Below, piece by piece: positions 22,544 to 26,011 of a stretch of 26,011 bases of DNA (its first letter is position 1; every line of letters begins with the position of its first letter). The stretch is taken from the NCBI GenBank assembly GCA_964549765.1, contig CAZJWR010000053.1, positions 1-26,011 of the forward strand, written 5' to 3'. The translations under genes were made by a program, and so were the position numbers. This stretch comes from CAZJWR01 sp964549765 (GTDB taxonomy: Bacteria; Zixibacteria; MSB-5A5; GN15; JAAZOE01). The notes under the pieces were generated by a model, which was given only the letters and a program-made list of their open reading frames with translations, was not told where the DNA came from and made no database searches.

Positions 22544-23482
22544 GAATATCTTCCGCCCCTATCCGGGAGCGGTCGCGATTTACGTCCATTTTCCTTTCTG
22601 CACCAATCGCTGCAATTATTGCGATTTTTTCAAAGAGCCATACCACGCTGAAATGGCCGAAAATGTCTTCCGGGCCATCCGCTATGAGACCGAAATGGTG
22701 TTTCTGGCGATGGGCCGTGAACCGATAGATGTTGCCTCGATCTACATCGGCGGCGGGACGCCGTCGCTGATCCGCCCCAAGCTGCTCGAAGAATGGATCG
22801 GCGTGGTGAAATCGTACAGCCGGTTTTTGCCCGGGTATGAGTTCACCATCGAGGCCAATCCCGAGAGTCTGACCGACGAATTCGCCGAACGGAGCTATCG
22901 GGCGGGCGTCAACCGTATCGTCATCGGCGCGCAGTCGTTTTCAACACAATCGCTGCGGAAACTGGGGCGATTTCAGACGACCCGGCAAATCTATCGGGCC
23001 TTCTACCGAGCGCGGTCGGCCGGGTACGAAAATATCGGGGCCGATCTNNNNNNNNNNNNNNNNNNNNNNNNNNNNNNNNNNNNNNNNNNNNNNNNNNNNN
23101 NNNNNNNNNNNNNNNNNNNNNNNNNNNNNNNNNNNNNNNNNNNNNNNATAATCGTCGCTACGCCGACATCATGGATATCGAGCGGTACATCAAGGCGGTC
23201 GAATCGGGGATTTTGCCGATTGGGTTTGTCGAGGAGTTGACCGAGCGTCAGCGAATGATGGAGATTGTCATGCTGTCGCTTCGCACCGCCGATGGGCTCG
23301 ACAAGCAGAGTCTGGTGTTGCATTTCGGCGAGCCGGCCGTGCTTTTATTGGAAAGCCCGGCTGTGGCTCGTTATGTTGGCGGTGGATATTTGCATGACGG
23401 CCCCGGCTTTTTACGCCTGACCGACGCCGGCTTCCTCGTCGCCGACAAAATCATCACGGACCTGACGGGAACAACGATTTAG
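22416..23482 (+). CDS. hemW: HemW-like radical SAM protein, interrupted by assembly gap
   Basis: The first part (to 23047) has IYVHFPFCTNRCNYCDFF with the radical-SAM Cys-x3-Cys-x2-Cys at 22599-22622, IYIGGGTPSLI, FTIEANPESL and RIVIGAQSFSTQSLRKLGRF, a good match to HemW (formerly oxygen-independent coproporphyrinogen oxidase-like). After 100 N the frame resumes at 23150 with NRRYADIMDIERYIKAVESG, then a C-terminal winged-helix part ending at 23482. HemW is a heme chaperone rather than a true HemN. The two parts are in different frames only because the N count is arbitrary. The start is uncertain: ATG 22368, ATG 22416 or TTG 22518 are possible, all overlapping lepB; the domain proper begins near 22560. 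Confidence 0.85.
23048..23147. other. Assembly gap (100 N) inside hemW
   Basis: Exactly 100 N, a scaffolding placeholder. The pieces of hemW on both sides sum to about 286 residues from TTG 22518, while family members usually have about 370-400. The true gap should be about 250-370 nt. To keep the frame its length must leave remainder 2 when divided by 3. Confidence 0.9.
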
Positions 23483-23486
23483 TACT

Positions 23487-23517
23487 GTAGGGCGGGATCC
23501 GTGTGATCCCGCCAATT
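23487..23517. repeat. REP-like palindrome, GGCGGGATC family, copy 1
   Basis: GGCGGGATC (23491-23499) pairs perfectly with GATCCCGCC (23505-23513) around a 5-nt loop. It starts 5 nt after the hemW stop. A second copy lies at 25756-25786: 26 of 31 positions agree, all five differences are transitions, and one pair changes in a compensating way (G-C to A-T). It may also stabilise or end the hemW transcript. Confidence 0.7.
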
Positions 23518-23535
23518 GCGATTAACTTTCATGTT

Positions 23536-23585
23536 GCGTCAGGTCTTGATTCGTCCGGCTTTGCGGACGAATTGTGACCTGACGC
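23536..23585. repeat. Two-tier hairpin upstream of the RAYT gene
   Basis: The outer stem GCGTCAGGTC/GACCTGACGC (23536-23545 with 23576-23585) is followed by a 3-nt bulge on each side, then the inner stem ATTCGTCCG/CGGACGAAT (23549-23557 with 23564-23572) with a 6-nt loop. It ends 46 nt before the RAYT start. The GTGACCTG core is shared with the hairpin directly after the RAYT gene, as expected for the REP substrate of such a transposase. Confidence 0.75.
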
Positions 23586-23631
23586 TCCAATTTGCGATTG
23601 TTTCGACTTAAACAATCAATACATTATCGCC

Positions 23632-24117
23632 ATGGGGTTAAGGTTTCCGGCACAGGATTACGGCCATTACTTCTTCGTCACAAACACATTCAAAGACTGG
23701 AGCAAGCTCGGCGACGTCCCTGGCATGTATCAAAAGCTCGCCGATTCTCTCATCTTCTGCTCCAAAAAATACCAGGCCCTGATTCTGGGTTATGTTTTCA
23801 TGCCGAGCCATATACATATCCTTATGAGCATTGAGGGTAAACGGTTGTCCAGCTTCATGCGTGATTTCAAAAAATATATCTCGCAGAAAGCGGCCAAGGA
23901 CTTGGGGCTTGAATCCACAATGATTTGGATGCCTCGATACGACCGGGTCGTCATTACATCGGAGCGCGTCCTTGTATCCAAATTGGAATACATTCACAAT
24001 AATCCGGTAAAGGCCGGTCTCGTTGAGGAGCCCAACGAATGGCAATGGTCGAGCGCGTCGGACTACGCAACAGAATCATCCTCGGGAAACGTGCCAATAT
24101 TTCGAGATTGGGCATAG
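23632..24117 (+). CDS. REP-associated tyrosine transposase (RAYT), Y1/IS200-like
   Basis: 161 residues. The HUH motif is H60-I-H62 in FMPSHIHILM, and the candidate catalytic Tyr is Y120 in KLEYIHNNPVKAGLV, followed by EEPNEWQWSSA; the last two are hallmark RAYT sequences. RAYTs are single-copy relatives of IS200/IS605 transposases that cut single-stranded DNA at REP hairpins and spread them. The full-length frame looks intact. There is no clear ribosome-binding site before ATG 23632. Hairpins lie on both sides (23536-23585 and 24121-24161) and share GTGACCTG. The 3' end overlaps the antisense frame of the next gene. Confidence 0.9.
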   Translation: MGLRFPAQDYGHYFFVTNTFKDWSKLGDVPGMYQKLADSLIFCSKKYQALILGYVFMPSHIHILMSIEGKRLSSFMRDFKKYISQKAAKDLGLESTMIWMPRYDRVVITSERVLVSKLEYIHNNPVKAGLVEEPNEWQWSSASDYATESSSGNVPIFRDWA

Positions 24118-25434
24118 AGACCGGCAGGTCACACCCGCCCGGGGCGGGCAAGACCTGCCGGAACGGATAATATCATCAAAGAAGATGGTCTCGCGCCCCC
24201 TTTGCGGGGCCATATGGTAGTTTATTTCATCCGGTAAAGATTCCTCTGGGTTTGGAGCTTGGAGGGAATCTTCATTACCGTTGTCTTTATCCTTCACCAG
24301 CGGCGTCACCTTGATGCCAGCGTCGCGCAACATGCGCACCTGCTCGTCCGATAAAACCGCCCGATACATTCCCGGATTGTCCATGTACGTCAGGAACTTG
24401 ATCTTCTCGAACGCCAGTTCGTAATCCTCCCGTGTCCGAAGCTCCAGCCGGTACATCCCATAGCCTTCCTCTCGGGCTTTTTTACGATTTTCGGCCCGCT
24501 CGCGCAACCATTCCCGTCGGTCTGATATCGCCTCCGAGGGATGGAAAAACCGTTCACCCTCGAATCGCTGGTAGAGCTTGTCGCCGATTCGATACATCTG
24601 CGAGGCCTGCCCGGTTAACGGCGTTTTTTCTATTTCCTTCAGGTGATACCAACGGCTGGATTCTTTCCGCGTCATGCCCGGCGGCAGTTTGTACGGCACT
24701 CCCCCGGAATCGCCGCGTACATAGATAATCGTCGTATCCCAGTGTAATGAATCCTGATGGGCTTGTAATTTACGCGCTTTTTCCTGTCTGGCCTGTTCAA
24801 CGGAATCGATACGGCGGCTGCGCTCTTCCAGAAACCGGGCCGTAGCCGAATCGGGACCTTCGTTCTCATACCATTCGGCAATGATTGCGCCGGTCGTATC
24901 AAAAAGTATTGAATGTGCCCCTCGCCGCTGAGCTTCTCGACTTTCCTTCAAGTGTGAGCTGTCGATTCCGGGTTTCTCATCCCAGCGTCCGAAATCACTA
25001 TATAACCGGGGATTGCCACGGTAGAAATATATTGAATCATCCTTCGTGACCCAGTATGCTCTTCCCGGTTGCCGAAGCCCACATGCAGTAATTATAAAAT
25101 CAAAACCAGAAGTGTCATTTGGAGGAATTTGAACCATTATATCAAATTCCGCTTTTCCGTTTTTGCTCACCGGCGTTTTAACAGAATCGGGTCCGTCATA
25201 CACGAGATTATCAATATTCCGAATTATAAGGCCATACTCATCGCACTGGAGATGGGGGTTCATTATTCCAGCTGTAACGTGCAATGTGACCACGCCCTCT
25301 GCTGACTCCGATTCCCAATTACAATCTACCTCGAAAATCGTGCCCCTAATCACTTCCGGTGTCGCCATTGTGCCGCAGGCGAGCACGCACAAAATAACAC
25401 CGACGGCGATCCTCATATTAATTCGGCTGAACAT
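24076..25434 (-). CDS. Exported protein of unknown function, C-terminus altered by RAYT/REP
   Basis: 452 residues from ATG 25434, preceded by AAGGGGAG. Residues 1-24 form a signal peptide (MRIAVGVILCVLACGTMA). About 30-130 look like a beta-rich domain (GVVTLHVTAG, FDIMVQIPPNDTSGFDFIIT). About 160-250 are charged and may be coiled-coil (EERSRRIDSVEQARQEKARK). After that come basic and Arg/Glu-rich stretches. I do not recognise a family. The last residues are unusual: about 425-438 are encoded by the RAYT 3' hairpin and the last 14 are antisense to the RAYT C-terminus, so the original stop was probably lost or replaced when that cassette arrived. The protein is likely periplasmic or outer-membrane-associated. 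The reading frame up to about residue 405 looks sound. Confidence 0.7.
   Translation of the reverse strand: MFSRINMRIAVGVILCVLACGTMATPEVIRGTIFEVDCNWESESAEGVVTLHVTAGIMNPHLQCDEYGLIIRNIDNLVYDGPDSVKTPVSKNGKAEFDIMVQIPPNDTSGFDFIITACGLRQPGRAYWVTKDDSIYFYRGNPRLYSDFGRWDEKPGIDSSHLKESREAQRRGAHSILFDTTGAIIAEWYENEGPDSATARFLEERSRRIDSVEQARQEKARKLQAHQDSLHWDTTIIYVRGDSGGVPYKLPPGMTRKESSRWYHLKEIEKTPLTGQASQMYRIGDKLYQRFEGERFFHPSEAISDRREWLRERAENRKKAREEGYGMYRLELRTREDYELAFEKIKFLTYMDNPGMYRAVLSDEQVRMLRDAGIKVTPLVKDKDNGNEDSLQAPNPEESLPDEINYHMAPQRGRETIFFDDIIRSGRSCPPRAGVTCRSLCPISKYWHVSRG
24121..24161. repeat. Two-tier hairpin directly after the RAYT gene
   Basis: The outer stem CCGGCAGGTC/GACCTGCCGG (24121-24130 with 24152-24161) encloses an inner stem CCCGCC/GGCGGG (24134-24139 with 24143-24148). 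It begins 3 nt after the RAYT stop. The outer arm shares the CAGGTC/GACCTG core with the upstream hairpin at 23536-23585, but the flanking bases differ. Confidence 0.75.
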
Positions 25435-25692
25435 CTTCTCCCCCTTGCGCCAAAGATTTCGTTTACCCCCGGTTCATTCGATCGAAAAATCGTGCTGCCT
25501 GCACAGGTGCGATCAGGCGGCATGCCAACTCAGGATGCCGTAAAAATTGACCGGTTAGTAAACTGCCCGGATGATGCACTATTGCTAATCTAAATGGTTC
25601 TATCACCTTCTTGTACTAAAGACGGAACGGCCGTAGACTTTGTCAAGAAAAAATTAAACAATAATGCAATTATGCCGGTGGCCCATTATTTA

Positions 25693-25713
25693 TCGGGAGC
25701 GCGGGGCTCCCGA
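25693..25713. repeat. Palindromic hairpin, TCGGGAGC type
   Basis: TCGGGAGC (25693-25700) pairs with GCTCCCGA (25706-25713) around a 5-nt loop. No T-run follows. Similar in type to the hairpin at 5686-5711. Confidence 0.45.
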
Positions 25714-25755
25714 CCTAAATGAAAATCGTTAGGGATGGTTAGCGATTGAAGATGG

Positions 25756-25786
25756 GTAGAGCAGGATCCATGTGACCCTGCCAATT
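25756..25786. repeat. REP-like palindrome, GGCGGGATC family, copy 2
   Basis: This is the diverged copy of 23487-23517. The core GGATCC-TGTGA and the end GCCAATT are kept, and the stem is now imperfect (GCAGG/CCTGC). It ends 3 nt before the stop codon of the minus-strand S4-domain gene, as copy 1 begins 5 nt after the hemW stop: both sit at the very 3' end of a gene. Confidence 0.65.
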
Positions 25787-25788
25787 TT

Positions 25789-26011
25789 CTACAAATCCAA
25801 ATCCGCCGCCGGGGTGCGGTCGAGGATGGTGAAATATTCGTCGCGGACGGTTTTGGGCACGGTGTTGCTCGTGGGGACTTTGATCACTCGCAGCTTGATA
25901 TGCGATTTGCCGGTGATCTCGATGATGTCGTCGACCTTGATATCGTGCGCCGGCTTGGCCCGATTGCCGTTGATTTTGACATGCCCGCCGTCGGCCATTT
26001 CCTTGGCCTGC
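25789..26011 (-). CDS. S4-domain RNA-binding protein (Hsp15/RqcH-partner type), N-terminus outside window
   Basis: The frame is open to the right edge, reading QAKEMADGGHVKINGNRAKP at the visible N-terminus, then AHDIKVDDIIEITGKSHIKL. This is the second half of an S4 RNA-binding domain, as in heat-shock protein 15 (HslR) and related small proteins that bind 50S subunits with stalled nascent chains. The C-terminal tail DEYFTILDRTPAADLDL is also common in that group. The first part of the S4 domain should lie just beyond the window; the internal Met at 25998 is unlikely to be the real start. Other S4 proteins cannot be excluded. Confidence 0.8.
   Translation of the reverse strand, partial: QAKEMADGGHVKINGNRAKPAHDIKVDDIIEITGKSHIKLRVIKVPTSNTVPKTVRDEYFTILDRTPAADLDL

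Larger units (their letters stand above)
25435..25788. other. Gene-free region with promoter-like box and repeats
   Basis: This holds the 5' region of the minus-strand exported-protein gene and the space after the S4-domain gene. On the minus strand a perfect TTGACA lies at 25646-25641. A TTTAGT follows only after 20 nt, so the promoter assignment is weak. Two palindromes are listed separately (25693-25713, 25756-25786). No open frame looks coding. Confidence 0.5.

Noticed and set aside
23048..23147. hemW as a pseudogene or frameshift
   Set aside because: The apparent frame change coincides with exactly 100 N, so it is an assembly artefact; both flanking parts are intact.
23487..25786. CRISPR array or phage attachment site among the repeats
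   Set aside because: The repeats are few, not regularly spaced, each forms its own hairpin, and no cas or integrase gene is present; REP-like elements with a RAYT explain them better.
1..26011. tRNA or rRNA genes
   Set aside because: No cloverleaf-type sequence with a GGTTCRANNCC arm and no rRNA-like stretch was found by eye; a tRNAscan-type search was not possible.

Overview
This is a bacterial chromosomal window, about 26 kb with one 100-N scaffold gap at 23048-23147, so probably a draft or metagenome-derived assembly. GC content looks mid-50s by eye. The window carries a replication-origin locus (dnaA-dnaN) next to a housekeeping translation operon. To one side are envelope and exported-protein genes: two GT-C glycosyltransferases, three tandem serpins, a C69 dipeptidase and a zinc metallopeptidase. 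An uncultured, probably diderm lineage of the FCB/Zixibacteria type is my best guess. It rests on overall style and gene order, not on a marker alignment.

Layout, left to right. (1) 1-1484 (-): secreted C69-type dipeptidase, truncated by the window edge. (2) 1848-5438: two homologous multi-pass glycosyltransferases of the AftB-like type, convergent and 3 nt apart. (3) 5439-6028: gene-free, with two palindromic repeats and a good promoter. (4) 6029-8913 (+): a cysteine-rich DUF116 protein and an M3-like HExxH metallopeptidase. (5) 9188-13253 (+): three serpins in tandem with different reactive loops. (6) 13379-13726 (-): small cupin. (7) 13881-16860 (-): dnaN and dnaA with DnaA boxes on both sides of dnaA, i.e. 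a probable oriC. (8) 16963-17819 (-): a doubtful small ORF and an Rrf2 regulator with an operator-like inverted repeat upstream. (9) 18221-21585 (+): pth-rpsF-rpsR-yybS(DUF2232)-rplI-bfn operon, closed by a clear intrinsic terminator. (10) 21797-23482 (+): lepB overlapping hemW, which is interrupted by the gap. (11) 23487-25786: a REP-associated tyrosine transposase (RAYT) bracketed by two-tier hairpins, an exported protein of unknown function whose 3' end runs into the RAYT/REP cassette, and further REP-like palindromes. (12) 25789-26011 (-): C-terminal part of an S4-domain RNA-binding protein.

No CRISPR array, prophage, tRNA or rRNA is visible. I do not see a convincing wholly new system. 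The points most worth a second look are the triplicated serpins with divergent bait loops, the RAYT and its GTGACCTG-bearing hairpins that have altered a neighbouring gene's end, a second REP-like family with one compensatory base-pair change, the paired convergent GT-C enzymes with one probable leaderless start, and the Rrf2 operator beside oriC.
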